From NCBI RefSeq assembly GCF_003318295.1, contig NZ_QOCW01000004.1:1-64000 (forward strand): 64,000 nt of DNA. Reading direction: 5' to 3'. Source of the DNA: Bacillus taeanensis. GTDB lineage: Bacteria; Bacillota; Bacilli; Bacillales; UBA6769. The position numbers were made by a program, and so were the translations under genes. A model generated the notes under the pieces. That model was not told the DNA's origin, did no database searches, and saw only the letters and a program-made list of their open reading frames with translations. Shown here piece after piece: positions 29,191-38,962 of the stretch (position 1 is its first letter; each line of letters begins with the position of its first letter).

Positions 29191-29955
29191 ATGTTACATC
29201 AATTTTCACGAAATGAATTAGCGATTGGAAAAGAAGGATTACAATCCTTAAAAAATAGTACAGCAGCAGTGCTTGGAATTGGCGGTGTTGGTTCTTTTGC
29301 TGCTGAAGCTTTAGCTCGTTCAGGTGTTGGGCGTCTTGTTCTTGTCGATAAAGACAGTGTAGATATTACAAATGTTAACCGACAAATTCACGCATTACTA
29401 TCAACGGTAGGTCAAGATAAAGTAGAGCTAATGAAAAACAGAATTGCAGATATTAATCCTGATTGTGAAGTAATTGCATTAAAAATGTTTTACAATGAAG
29501 AAACATATGAAAAATTTTTTTCATATCCAATTGATTATGTAATTGATGCTTCAGATACTATTTCTTTTAAAATTCATTTAATGAAACAATGTTTAGAGAG
29601 AAAAATACCAATTATTTCGAGTATGGGAGCTGCGAATAAAACCGATCCTACACGTCTTGAAATTGCTGACATTTCAGAGACAAGTTATGATCCTATTGCA
29701 CGTGTCATTCGTACGAAGCTTCGCAAAGAAGGAATTCATAAAGGAATTAAGGTTATTTTCTCAAAAGAACATCCAATTAAAATTAAAGAAGAAATTCGTA
29801 AAGAAGTCGGAAATGATCAAGCAGAAATTCGTAAAGCGAAATTGCCGCCTTCCTCTAATGCCTTTGTGCCATCTGTGGCAGGGTTAATTATGGCAGGATA
29901 TGTAATAAATGAATTGCTAGAGAAACATAACATTGTTATTGATCGCAATAATTAA
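29191..29955 (+). CDS. tcdA: tRNA threonylcarbamoyladenosine dehydratase TcdA (YrvM)
   Basis: A 254-residue E1-like ThiF/HesA-family enzyme that cyclises t6A37 to ct6A in ANN-decoding tRNAs with ATP. The nucleotide-binding motif is LGIGGVGSFAAEALARSGVG (about 29-48), followed by LVDKDSVDITNVNRQ and DASDTISFKIHLM. The C-terminal PSSNAFVPSVAGLIMAGYVI is typical. ATG 29191 has GGAAGGAG; an in-frame start at 29158 has no site. Same position as yrvM in B. subtilis. Confidence 0.93.
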   Translation: MLHQFSRNELAIGKEGLQSLKNSTAAVLGIGGVGSFAAEALARSGVGRLVLVDKDSVDITNVNRQIHALLSTVGQDKVELMKNRIADINPDCEVIALKMFYNEETYEKFFSYPIDYVIDASDTISFKIHLMKQCLERKIPIISSMGAANKTDPTRLEIADISETSYDPIARVIRTKLRKEGIHKGIKVIFSKEHPIKIKEEIRKEVGNDQAEIRKAKLPPSSNAFVPSVAGLIMAGYVINELLEKHNIVIDRNN

Positions 29956-29957
29956 GG

Positions 29958-29991
29958 AATAAGTGCAGCAGATAACACTGCTGCACTTATT
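29958..29991. terminator. Bidirectional terminator between tcdA and the rsfA-family gene
   Basis: AATAAGTGCAGCA / TGCTGCACTTATT, a perfect 13-bp stem with an 8-base loop; it overlaps the stop of the minus-strand gene. Confidence 0.88.
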
Positions 29992-30595
29992 TTGCGATTT
30001 TTTCCAAGTTACCGTTTTTATCCATCTTAAAAGATGGAGCTAATTTATCATCTTCCTGAAGCAAAATCATTTTTCTTGCGCGTTCCATAATTTGAATAAC
30101 AGATTGGTAATCTTCCTGCATAATTGCAAACTTTTCTTCCAATAGATTAAGCTCAGATTGAAGTGTTTGATTTTCTTTTTGAAGTTGATCGTTTTCTTTT
30201 TGAATCTTATCAAATTGGCTTTGCAAGTTTTGAGACTGTGTTTTATCATCTTTAAATTTCGTTAAAAAGCGAATGACATCATCTAATGAGAGTGCGTCTG
30301 GTATAGTAGTTTTTTCAGCTGAAATTCTTGGTGAAGATGGTGCAGCAGCGGTTTGTGATGCTTGGGCACGCTTGCGTTCTTTTCTATGTTTTTTTGCAAT
30401 TCCAATAGCTTGTTCATATTTTTGTCTTACAATGGCATTCCATCGAAATCCTACAGCAGCTGATGTACGATTTAATCGATCACCAACTTCTTCAAATGCA
30501 TTTAATTGGGTACTGCCTTCTCTAATATGACGAAGAACAGTTTCGGCTAGTAATAAGTCATCCTCATGTGACCAAGCATCTTGTCTAATTTTCAT
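29987..30595 (-). CDS. RsfA-family prespore transcriptional regulator
   Basis: 202 residues. An N-terminal Myb/SANT-like domain ([24 protein letters not shown] ... [21 protein letters not shown]) is followed by a basic segment [13 protein letters not shown], a linker, a short [12 protein letters not shown] helix and a long coiled coil ([20 protein letters not shown]). This matches RsfA and its paralogue YlbO, which tune sigma-F/sigma-E regulons in spore formers. In B. subtilis rsfA lies elsewhere, so this is a relocated or extra copy. The 245 bp between it and rarA are AT-rich; I see only the rarA terminator there. Confidence 0.85.
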   Translation of the reverse strand: MKIRQDAWSHEDDLLLAETVLRHIREGSTQLNAFEEVGDRLNRTSAAVGFRWNAIVRQKYEQAIGIAKKHRKERKRAQASQTAAAPSSPRISAEKTTIPDALSLDDVIRFLTKFKDDKTQSQNLQSQFDKIQKENDQLQKENQTLQSELNLLEEKFAIMQEDYQSVIQIMERARKMILLQEDDKLAPSFKMDKNGNLEKIAK

Positions 30596-30821
30596 GATTG
30601 TTCTCTCCTTTTAATTGTCTGAATCGTTGAATATGAATTTGTTTCATATACATCTATCTGCTTTGCCTATGTTTTTTCTACTTTAAGGAAGGTTAACCTT
30701 AATAGATCAAAGCAATGATTATCAGTTTTAATCATTTCCAATTAAAGAGAGTTTTATACTTGCATTCTATTAATTGCTTGAAATTAAAATTAAAAGCGTT
30801 TTTAAACAGAAAATATAAATA

Positions 30822-30850
30822 AAAAAAGTGATAGACTTCTATCACTTTTC
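30822..30850 (-). terminator. Terminator after rarA
   Basis: GAAAAGTGATAG / CTATCACTTTTTTT on the minus strand, overlapping the rarA stop codon. Confidence 0.8.
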
Positions 30851-32185
30851 AATACTGCTGTTTTTATTGCGTTCATCAAAATAGGCAAGTCGTTTTAAGA
30901 TTGTTTTTTCATAGCCTCGTTCTGTAGGATGATAAAATTTCTTCCCTTTCATTCGATCAGGTAAATACTGCTGTGGAACAAAGCCCCCTGGATAATCATG
31001 CGGATATTTATAATGTTTTCCATGCTCTAAATGACCTGCCCCTTTATAATGAGCATCACGTAAATGAAGGGGGATTTGACCGGACTTTTCTTTTTGAACG
31101 GCTTGAAGGGCAGCATCAATTCCTTTAATAACAGCATTGCTTTTTGGAGCAGTTGCTAAGTAGAGTGCTGCTTCTGCAAGGGGTAAGCGTGCTTCCGGCA
31201 TGCCGATAAAATCAACAGCATAAGCAGCTGCTTGAGCAACGAGGAGAGCATTTGGATCTGCAGTTCCAATATCTTCTGCTGCATGAACGTATAGACGTCT
31301 TGCAATAAAGCGAGGATCTTCTCCTGCGTATATCATTTTTGCGAGCCAATACAAGGTGGCATCAGGATCTGATCCCCTTATGCTTTTAATAAAAGCTGAA
31401 ATTGTATCATAATGATTATCACCTGCTTTATCATACTGTAAAGCACGCTGCTGAATTGACTCTTCGGCAATTTCTAGCGTAATATAAATGACTTTTTCTT
31501 TATTTGGTTTTGTTGTAATGACAGCAAGTTCTAATGCATTTAATGCCGTTCTAGCATCACCATTTGATACAGAAACAATATGTTCTACTGCCTCTTTATC
31601 TGCTGTAATAGAATAGCTGCCAAATCCTCGTTCTTTATCATTTAAGGCAGCTTCGAGCATGTTCATAATATCTTGATCTGTTAATGGTTCAAAACGGAAC
31701 AACCGAGAACGTGATAAAAGAGCAGAATTAATTTCAAACATCGGATTTTCTGTTGTAGCGCCAATTAATACCATGGTACCATCTTCAACATGCGGTAAAA
31801 GGGCATCTTGTTGATTTTTGTTAAAGCGATGAATTTCGTCTATAAAAAGTACGGTCCTTTTTTGGTCGATTGCTAGTCTTTCTTTTGCTTCTTTTATGAA
31901 CTCCCTAATTTCTTGGACTCCTGATGTAACAGCATTTAGTTGTTCGAATTTTGCAGAAGTAGAGTTAGCGATAATTCTAGCAAGTGTTGTTTTCCCAGTG
32001 CCTGGGGGGCCAAAGAAAATCATTGGTGTAAGCTGATCTGCTTCTATTGCCCGCCTCAGTAATTTTCCCTCCCCAACAATATGACCTTGTCCAATAAACT
32101 CATCAAGCGTACGCGGACGCATGCGGTTTGCTAAAGGACTGGTAAGTTTTTGTTTTTCCTCTGTTGAATAATGAAATAGATCCAT
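30842..32185 (-). CDS. rarA: Replication-associated recombination protein A (RarA/MgsA)
   Basis: A 447-residue AAA+ ATPase acting at stalled forks. N-terminal PLANRMRPRTLDEFIGQGHIVG, Walker A IFFGPPGTGKTTLAR, Walker [11 protein letters not shown], sensor IGATTENPMFEIN and Arg-finger LLSRSRLFRF. The C-terminal MgsA domain has SIRGSDPDATLYWLAKMI and YKYPHDYPGGFV. ATG at 32185 with AAGGACGG upstream. Same position as yrvN in B. subtilis, opposite to cymR. Confidence 0.96.
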   Translation of the reverse strand: MDLFHYSTEEKQKLTSPLANRMRPRTLDEFIGQGHIVGEGKLLRRAIEADQLTPMIFFGPPGTGKTTLARIIANSTSAKFEQLNAVTSGVQEIREFIKEAKERLAIDQKRTVLFIDEIHRFNKNQQDALLPHVEDGTMVLIGATTENPMFEINSALLSRSRLFRFEPLTDQDIMNMLEAALNDKERGFGSYSITADKEAVEHIVSVSNGDARTALNALELAVITTKPNKEKVIYITLEIAEESIQQRALQYDKAGDNHYDTISAFIKSIRGSDPDATLYWLAKMIYAGEDPRFIARRLYVHAAEDIGTADPNALLVAQAAAYAVDFIGMPEARLPLAEAALYLATAPKSNAVIKGIDAALQAVQKEKSGQIPLHLRDAHYKGAGHLEHGKHYKYPHDYPGGFVPQQYLPDRMKGKKFYHPTERGYEKTILKRLAYFDERNKNSSIEK

Positions 32186-32255
32186 CTAAAACCGTCCTTT
32201 CTAGTTTCCTTGAAAATACTATAGAGGTTTACGAAATGCAAGAAAGATTGTTTCA

Positions 32256-32264
32256 TGCTATAAT
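32256..32264 (+). promoter_or_regulatory. Extended -10 promoter for yczE-like/cymR/iscS/mnmA
   Basis: TGCTATAAT (TGn + perfect -10); the -35 is poor. It is 59 bp before the YczE-like start, and no terminator intervenes before cymR, the desulfurase gene and mnmA. Confidence 0.5.
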
Positions 32265-32322
32265 GTCTTAGGTTAAAGATGAGAGATAATAGAGAAAAAT
32301 ATGAAGAAAGAAGGCTGCAAGC

Positions 32323-33036
32323 ATGGGGATACAGCGGAAAGAACTTTTTAACAGCGTGTTTGCACTTCGTTGGCTTGTTTTTTTAATAGGTTTGCTCATT
32401 ATGGCTTTTGGAATTGCTTTAATGATTAAAGCAAATATAGGCAGTGCACCATGGGATGTGCTTCATGTTGGGTTATATTACCAATTTGGATTAACAATAG
32501 GAACATGGTCTATTATAATCGGTTTTTTTATAATTGGCTTAACAACACTGTTAACAAAACAGCGTCCTTTATTTGGGGCATTTTTAAACATGCTTTTAGT
32601 AGGTGTTTTTATTGATTTTTATTTATTATTACCTATACTAAAAACACCAAGTTCTTTTATGGGGAAACTAGTGATGCTTTTAATAGGTATTATTGTAATT
32701 GGTTATGGAATAGGTCTATATATTGCTGCCAATTGTGGAGCAGGTCCAAGAGACAGCTTAATGTTAGCACTAACAGAAAAAGTAGGATTAAAAGTCCAAT
32801 GGGTGCGCGGGATAATGGAACTTGTTGTTCTTTTTTTTGGATGGTTATTAGGAGGACCTGTTTCAATAGGAACGCTTATTTTCAGCTTTAGCATCGGTTC
32901 TATTGTTGGCTTCACACTACCTCAATGCCGTACGTTTGTGAATGGAATTTTTGAAAGAGGGGTTGCAGATGAAAATATCAACAAAAGGCCGTTATGGCTT
33001 AACAATCATGATGGCATTAGCAAGAAAGCACGGTGA
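32323..33036 (+). CDS. YczE/YyaS-family membrane protein
   Basis: A 237-residue protein with five predicted spans (about 14-35, 50-72, 78-98, 110-131, 162-192). Family motifs: MIKANIGSAPWDVLHVGL after span 1 and IAANCGAGPRDSLMLAL after span 4 (related internal repeats). YczE-type proteins are implicated in surfactin/competence-type regulation in Bacillus but the biochemical role is unknown. The last 22 codons overlap cymR in another frame (68 bp), and that tail (VADENINKRPLWLNNHDGIS) looks unlike the rest of the protein. In B. subtilis I recall nothing between rarA and cymR. Confidence 0.8.
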   Translation: MGIQRKELFNSVFALRWLVFLIGLLIMAFGIALMIKANIGSAPWDVLHVGLYYQFGLTIGTWSIIIGFFIIGLTTLLTKQRPLFGAFLNMLLVGVFIDFYLLLPILKTPSSFMGKLVMLLIGIIVIGYGIGLYIAANCGAGPRDSLMLALTEKVGLKVQWVRGIMELVVLFFGWLLGGPVSIGTLIFSFSIGSIVGFTLPQCRTFVNGIFERGVADENINKRPLWLNNHDGISKKAR

Positions 33037-33388
33037 AGGTCCCACTTCATTAAAGTCAATTGCAAAAGAACATAATTTATCAGAACACTATTTAGAACAG
33101 CTTATTGCTCCGCTTCGTAATGCAAGGTTAGTGAAGAGTATTCGGGGCGCATATGGTGGGTATATTTTAGCTCATGAGCCGGAAACCATTACAGCTGGCG
33201 ATATTATTCGCGTCTTAGAAGGACCAATTAGTCCTGTGGAAGTGATGGATGATGAAGAGCCGGCAAAACGAGATTTATGGATTAAAATTCGTGATGCAGT
33301 CAAAGATGTATTAGACAATACTACACTGGAATATTTAGCAACATATGAAGGTGAAGATGATCAAGAATCATACATGTTTTATATATAA
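32969..33388 (+). CDS. cymR: CymR, Rrf2-family regulator of cysteine metabolism
   Basis: 139 residues. The Rrf2 winged helix is at residues 1-75: MKISTKGRYGLTIMMALAR, the recognition helix SEHYLEQLIAPLRNARLVKS, and the wing IRGAYGGYIL. In B. subtilis CymR with CysK represses cystine uptake and cysteine synthesis genes. There is no Cys in the whole protein, so it lacks the Fe-S ligands of IscR/NsrR. ATG 32969 has AGAGGGG upstream, inside the preceding gene. It leads into the desulfurase and mnmA, a sulfur-themed operon. Confidence 0.95.
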   Translation: MKISTKGRYGLTIMMALARKHGEGPTSLKSIAKEHNLSEHYLEQLIAPLRNARLVKSIRGAYGGYILAHEPETITAGDIIRVLEGPISPVEVMDDEEPAKRDLWIKIRDAVKDVLDNTTLEYLATYEGEDDQESYMFYI

Positions 33389-33434
33389 TCTATACATGTT
33401 GTTTCAATTGAGTTTATGAAAGAAAGGTGATCTC

Positions 33435-34577
33435 ATGCAGGCAGTCTATGTTGATCATGCAGCAACTTCTCCAACACATCCAAAAGTTGCAGAAGCTATG
33501 CTGCCTTTTTTAACGGAGCATTTTGGAAATCCATCAAGCATTCATGGATTTGGAAGAAAAACGCGTCACGTTGTTGATGAGGCCCGTCAGACAATTGCTA
33601 AGAGTATCGGAGCTGCTGTAAACGAAATTATTTTTACAAGCGGTGGAACAGAGTCTGATAATACAGCTATAATAGGGGCAGCATTAGCGAATCAACATAA
33701 AGGAAAGCATATTATTACAACTGCAGTTGAACATCATGCTGTTCTTCATACGTGTCAGTTTTTAGAGGGAATCGGTTTTGAAGTAACCTATTTACCAGTG
33801 GATGAAACAGGACAAATCTCGCTGCAAACACTTGGAAAATCGTTAAAAGATGAAACCATTCTTGTAAGTGTCATGTATGGAAACAATGAGGTAGGAACAC
33901 TGCAGCCGATAAAAGAAATTGGCGCTTTTTTAAAGGAAAAAGATATTTATTTTCATACAGATGCAGTCCAAGCATACGGCATGGTTGAACTTGATGTAAA
34001 GGAACTGAATGTCAACTTGTTATCTGTATCTGCGCATAAAATAAACGGTCCAAAAGGGATTGGATTTTTATATGTAAAAGAAGGTACAAAAATACTGCCT
34101 CTGCAGCATGGAGGAGAACAAGAACGTAAAAGACGTGCAGGGACAGAGAACGTAGCCGGAATTGTTGGATTTGAAAAAGCAGTGCAGATTATGCTTGAAA
34201 CGAAAGCTGAGCGTCAAAAAAAATATCAGAGCTTTCGTAACCATATGATAAATGTATTTAAAAATGAGCAAATCAATTTTCGAGTAAATGGACATTCAAC
34301 AGAATATTTGCCGCACATACTAAATGTAAGTTTTTCAGGAACAAATGTAGAATCAATGCTTGTGAATTTGGATCTCGCAGGTATTGCTGTTTCAAGCGGA
34401 TCAGCTTGTACAGCTGGATCGGTAGATCCTTCTCATGTGCTGATGGCGATGTTTGGTGAATCCGAACGCGTTTATTCTTCGCTTCGTTTTAGTTTTGGTT
34501 TAGGGAATACGGAAGAAGATATTCAAAAAGCCGCCCAAGAAACAGTGAAGATCGTTAAACGTTTAACAAAACAATAA
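33435..34577 (+). CDS. yrvO: Cysteine desulfurase (IscS/NifS type, YrvO)
   Basis: A 380-residue PLP enzyme that takes sulfur from cysteine and passes the persulfide to MnmA. PLP Lys202 is in VSAHKINGPKG, the PLP-stacking His is in AVEHHAVLH (about 100-101), and the active-site Cys325 is in SSGSACTAGSVDP. Length and N-terminus (AVYVDHAATSPTHPKV) fit the family. The start has AAAGGTGATCTC. It lies 22 bp before mnmA, which fits a dedicated role in tRNA 2-thiouridine synthesis as for B. subtilis YrvO. Confidence 0.96.
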   Translation: MQAVYVDHAATSPTHPKVAEAMLPFLTEHFGNPSSIHGFGRKTRHVVDEARQTIAKSIGAAVNEIIFTSGGTESDNTAIIGAALANQHKGKHIITTAVEHHAVLHTCQFLEGIGFEVTYLPVDETGQISLQTLGKSLKDETILVSVMYGNNEVGTLQPIKEIGAFLKEKDIYFHTDAVQAYGMVELDVKELNVNLLSVSAHKINGPKGIGFLYVKEGTKILPLQHGGEQERKRRAGTENVAGIVGFEKAVQIMLETKAERQKKYQSFRNHMINVFKNEQINFRVNGHSTEYLPHILNVSFSGTNVESMLVNLDLAGIAVSSGSACTAGSVDPSHVLMAMFGESERVYSSLRFSFGLGNTEEDIQKAAQETVKIVKRLTKQ

Positions 34578-34592
34578 AAAAGCAAGAGGTGA

Positions 34593-35726
<1,134 letters not shown>

Positions 35727-35730
35727 TAAC

Positions 35731-35856
35731 AAAGGGGCTGTCTCAATAGGGTCTGAACCCCCTCAACTTATACAATATGTAGATGCCTTTTTATAAAACA
35801 CTTACTACATATTAGGCGGGGAGGGTCTGACTCTATGATTTTGAGACAGTCCCTTT
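35731..35856. repeat. MITE-like nested inverted repeat after mnmA
   Basis: A 126-bp segment with terminal inverted repeats AAAGGGGCTGTCTCAA (35731-35746) and TTGAGACAGTCCCTTTT (right end to 35856), extended inward by GGGTCTGA-type pairs. A second, inner inverted repeat is AATATGTAG (35774-35782) / CTACATATT (35805-35813). It encodes nothing. The GGGGCTGTCTCAA ends resemble terminal repeats of insertion sequences common in Bacillus, so it may be a non-autonomous remnant. No target-site duplication is obvious. It could also end mnmA transcription (T4 at the end). Confidence 0.6.
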
Positions 35857-35938
35857 TCGGCATGAAAATTAAAACGCTGAATGAATGTCATTTCTTTGCT
35901 ATACTGTCAATGAAAACGTCAATGCAATAAGGAGAGTA

Positions 35939-36601
35939 ATGATGGATAAAAATCAATTAGGAATTAAACATATGCAGGAAGGGCAGCTTGAAGAGGCTGC
36001 AAAAATGTTTCAAGAAGCAATTGAGGAGCATCCGAATGATCCAGTTCCATATATAAATTTTGGGAATTTGCTTTCAGCGGTCAATGAACTTGATAAAGCG
36101 ATTCGCTTTTATAATCGTGCCATTGAAATCGATGGAAATTCCGCTACAGCTTACTATGGTGCTGGAAATGCCTATTACAATTTAGAGCAGTATGAAAAAG
36201 CAGTTGAGATGTATAGAGGAGCGGTTGAAAAGGGACTAGATGAAGGTGATGCCTACTTTATGTTAGGGATGACGTATTATCATTTAGGAGAGCTTCATTA
36301 TGCATTACCGCATTTACAGCGGGCAGTTGAAAAGAATAATCAAGATATTGATGCAAAATTCCAATTTGGCTTGTGTTTAGCGCAGCTCGAACAAATTGAT
36401 GAGGCGAAGAAACAATTCCAATGGGTTGTTGAGCATGATCCTAAACATGCAGATGCTTATTTTAATTTAGGGGTAGTATATATCTATCAAGAGCAGCCGG
36501 AAAATGCTTTAGCTTTTTTTAATAAAGCATTAGAAATACAGCCTGATCATCTCCTGGCTGGAAATGGTAAAAAGAAAGTAGAAGAGCTGTTAAATCATTG
36601 A
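35939..36601 (+). CDS. yrrB: TPR-repeat protein (YrrB)
   Basis: A 220-residue soluble protein made almost wholly of about six tetratricopeptide repeats (34-residue units such as PVPYINFGNLLSAVNELDKA, ATAYYGAGNAYYNLEQYEKA and ADAYFNLGVVYIYQEQPENA). It is a protein-interaction scaffold; partners are not known from sequence. ATG 35939 (or 35942) has AAGGAGAG; the frame extends back to 35885 without a site. It lies 32 bp before recD2, as yrrB-yrrC in B. subtilis. Confidence 0.9.
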   Translation: MMDKNQLGIKHMQEGQLEEAAKMFQEAIEEHPNDPVPYINFGNLLSAVNELDKAIRFYNRAIEIDGNSATAYYGAGNAYYNLEQYEKAVEMYRGAVEKGLDEGDAYFMLGMTYYHLGELHYALPHLQRAVEKNNQDIDAKFQFGLCLAQLEQIDEAKKQFQWVVEHDPKHADAYFNLGVVYIYQEQPENALAFFNKALEIQPDHLLAGNGKKKVEELLNH

Positions 36602-36633
36602 AAGCCTTAAAAGAGAGGTGAGGAAGAAGTCCA

Positions 36634-38937
36634 ATGGATCAACAGCAGCTAGATTTTTATAAAGAAGAAGAACGCTTTATTAAGGGAATCCTGCTTCATT
36701 ATATTTTCTATAATGAGGAGAATTTCTATACGGTTGCAAAAATCAAAATTAAAGAAACAACTGAAAACTATGATGGAAAAGAAATTACGATTACAGGAAG
36801 TCTGCCTCTTCTTTACGAACAGGAGACCTACACCTTTTATGGGGATTTTATTGATCACCCTAGATTTGGGAATCAGTATCACGTGCGAAAGCATAAAAGG
36901 GAACTTCCGCAAACGAAGCATGGAATTGTTCAGTACTTATCTGGGGATTTATTTTCAGGGATTGGGAAGAAAACAGCAGAACATATTGTCGACGCCCTTG
37001 GAGAACGAGCCATCTCAAAAATATTAAACAATCCTGCTGTTCTTGAGAAAGTTCCAAAGCTCTCAGAGGAAAAGGCGCAAACACTGTATCAAACATTAAA
37101 AGAGCATGAAGGGTTAGAACGGGTAATGATTGCTTTATCTGATTATGGATTTGGCCCACAGCTTTCAATGAAGATATATAAAGCTTATAAACAAGAAACG
37201 ATTGAAGTGATTCGTAATAATCCCTATCAGCTCATTCATGATGTAGAAGGAATTGGCTTTAAAAGAGCAGATGAGCTTGGAAAAACATTTGGCATTAGTG
37301 GTAAACATCCAGAACGAATTCGTGCTGGATGTTTGTATTGGCTAAGTGATAAGTCTGTGCAGGAGGGGCATGCTTTTTTACAATACGAAACATATATTTC
37401 AGGGGTGCAGGAGCTTCTAGACGATGGAAGGAAAATAGATGAACAGGAAATTTCCCGGGAGTTAATTGGCCTTTATCAAGAAGAGAAAATCATCTTAGAT
37501 AAAGAGCGGATTTATTTACCATCACTCTATTTTTCTGAGAAAGGTCTTGTTACGAATATTGAGAAATTAATGGGGAATACGGATGTAAAAGAACATTTTT
37601 CGGAAGCCCAATTTTATGAAAAGCTTGAGGAAATTGAGAAGCAGTTCAACATGCAGTATGGAGAATCTCAAAAACGCGCCATTCATACTGCATTGACGTC
37701 GCCGGTAATGATCTTAACAGGTGGACCTGGAACAGGGAAAACAACAGTTATTAAAGGAATTGTAGAAATATATGCAAAACTTCATGATCTCTCGCTTAAT
37801 CGACGAGATTATTCAAAAGATAATCCGTTTCCAATCGTGTTAGCGGCTCCAACAGGAAGAGCTGCGAAGCGTATGAGTGAATCCACTGCACTGCCAGCCG
37901 TTACGATTCATCGCTTATTAGGCTGGAAAGGAGAAGGATTTGAGCATGATGAAGACCACCCAATATCAGGGAAATTATTAATTGTTGATGAAGTATCAAT
38001 GGTTGATTTATGGCTTGCCCATCAGTTATTTAAATGTCTTCCAAAAGGTATGCAGGTGATTTTAGTGGGAGATGAAGATCAACTTCCATCTGTTGGACCA
38101 GGACAAGTGTTAAAAGATTTATTAGATTCTGCAGTTATTCCAACCGTTCGTCTTACTGATATTTATCGACAGGCTGAAGGATCATCGATTATTCAACTAG
38201 CACATCATATAAAAAATGGGGAACTTCCGGATGACTTACAGAAGCCCACACATGATCGACGTTTTTTTCCCTGTACACAGGAGCAAATTGGAGATGCAGT
38301 AGAGCAAATTTGTAAAAATGCGATTGGAAAAGGATATACAGCAAATGAAATTCAAGTATTAGCTCCAATGTATAGGGGAAATGCAGGGGTGGAAAAGCTT
38401 AACCGTATGCTCCAAGAGCTGTTTAATCCTAAAAAGGAAACAACTCGTGAACTGCAGTTTGGCGACTTGTTTTACCGTGTTGGTGATAAAGTGCTGCAGC
38501 TTGTTAATGACACAGAAAATAATGTTTTTAACGGAGACATTGGACAAATTGTCGCTGTGTTTTATGCAAAAGAAAATACGGAAAAAGAAGATCAGCTTGT
38601 TGTTTCTTTTGATGGAATCGAAGTCGTATATGGACGAAATAAGTTCAACCAATTAACACATGCCTATTGCTGTTCCATCCATAAATCTCAAGGCAGTGAA
38701 TTTCCAATTGTCATTTTACCAATTGTAAAAGGATACTTTCGTATGCTGAGAAGAAATTTAATTTATACAGCTATTACAAGAAGTAAAGAGTTTTTATTGT
38801 TGTGCGGAGAAGAAGCTGCGATAAAAATGGCTGTTGAAAAATACGAGCAGGAAGAGCGAAATTCAATGTTAAAAACGAAACTGCAGGAACGTTTAATGGA
38901 AATCGTTTCAACGGATGATTCCTTTCTTGACACATAA
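36634..38937 (+). CDS. recD2: ATP-dependent DNA helicase RecD2 (YrrC)
   Basis: A 767-residue SF1B 5'-3' helicase of organisms lacking RecBC. The N-terminal OB-like region (about 1-90) and HhH region (LFSGIGKKTAEHIVDAL; DVEGIGFKRADELG) mark RecD2 rather than RecD. Walker A LTGGPGTGKTTVIKG (about 364), motif Ia APTGRAAKRMSE, Walker B LLIVDEVSMVD, motif III VGDEDQLPSVGPG, and C-terminal motifs HKSQGSEFP and YTAITRSK. It takes part in fork repair. The start has GAGAGGTGAGG upstream. Confidence 0.96.
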   Translation: MDQQQLDFYKEEERFIKGILLHYIFYNEENFYTVAKIKIKETTENYDGKEITITGSLPLLYEQETYTFYGDFIDHPRFGNQYHVRKHKRELPQTKHGIVQYLSGDLFSGIGKKTAEHIVDALGERAISKILNNPAVLEKVPKLSEEKAQTLYQTLKEHEGLERVMIALSDYGFGPQLSMKIYKAYKQETIEVIRNNPYQLIHDVEGIGFKRADELGKTFGISGKHPERIRAGCLYWLSDKSVQEGHAFLQYETYISGVQELLDDGRKIDEQEISRELIGLYQEEKIILDKERIYLPSLYFSEKGLVTNIEKLMGNTDVKEHFSEAQFYEKLEEIEKQFNMQYGESQKRAIHTALTSPVMILTGGPGTGKTTVIKGIVEIYAKLHDLSLNRRDYSKDNPFPIVLAAPTGRAAKRMSESTALPAVTIHRLLGWKGEGFEHDEDHPISGKLLIVDEVSMVDLWLAHQLFKCLPKGMQVILVGDEDQLPSVGPGQVLKDLLDSAVIPTVRLTDIYRQAEGSSIIQLAHHIKNGELPDDLQKPTHDRRFFPCTQEQIGDAVEQICKNAIGKGYTANEIQVLAPMYRGNAGVEKLNRMLQELFNPKKETTRELQFGDLFYRVGDKVLQLVNDTENNVFNGDIGQIVAVFYAKENTEKEDQLVVSFDGIEVVYGRNKFNQLTHAYCCSIHKSQGSEFPIVILPIVKGYFRMLRRNLIYTAITRSKEFLLLCGEEAAIKMAVEKYEQEERNSMLKTKLQERLMEIVSTDDSFLDT

Positions 38938-38962
38938 ACTATAAATGTTCGGGAAGGTGGCG

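Noticed and set aside
30600-30841. Small gene in the gap between the rsfA-family gene and rarA
   Set aside because: No start with a ribosome site and a conserved-looking product; only AT-rich sequence and the rarA terminator.
35731-35856. Complete insertion sequence
   Set aside because: 126 bp with no transposase frame and no visible target duplication.
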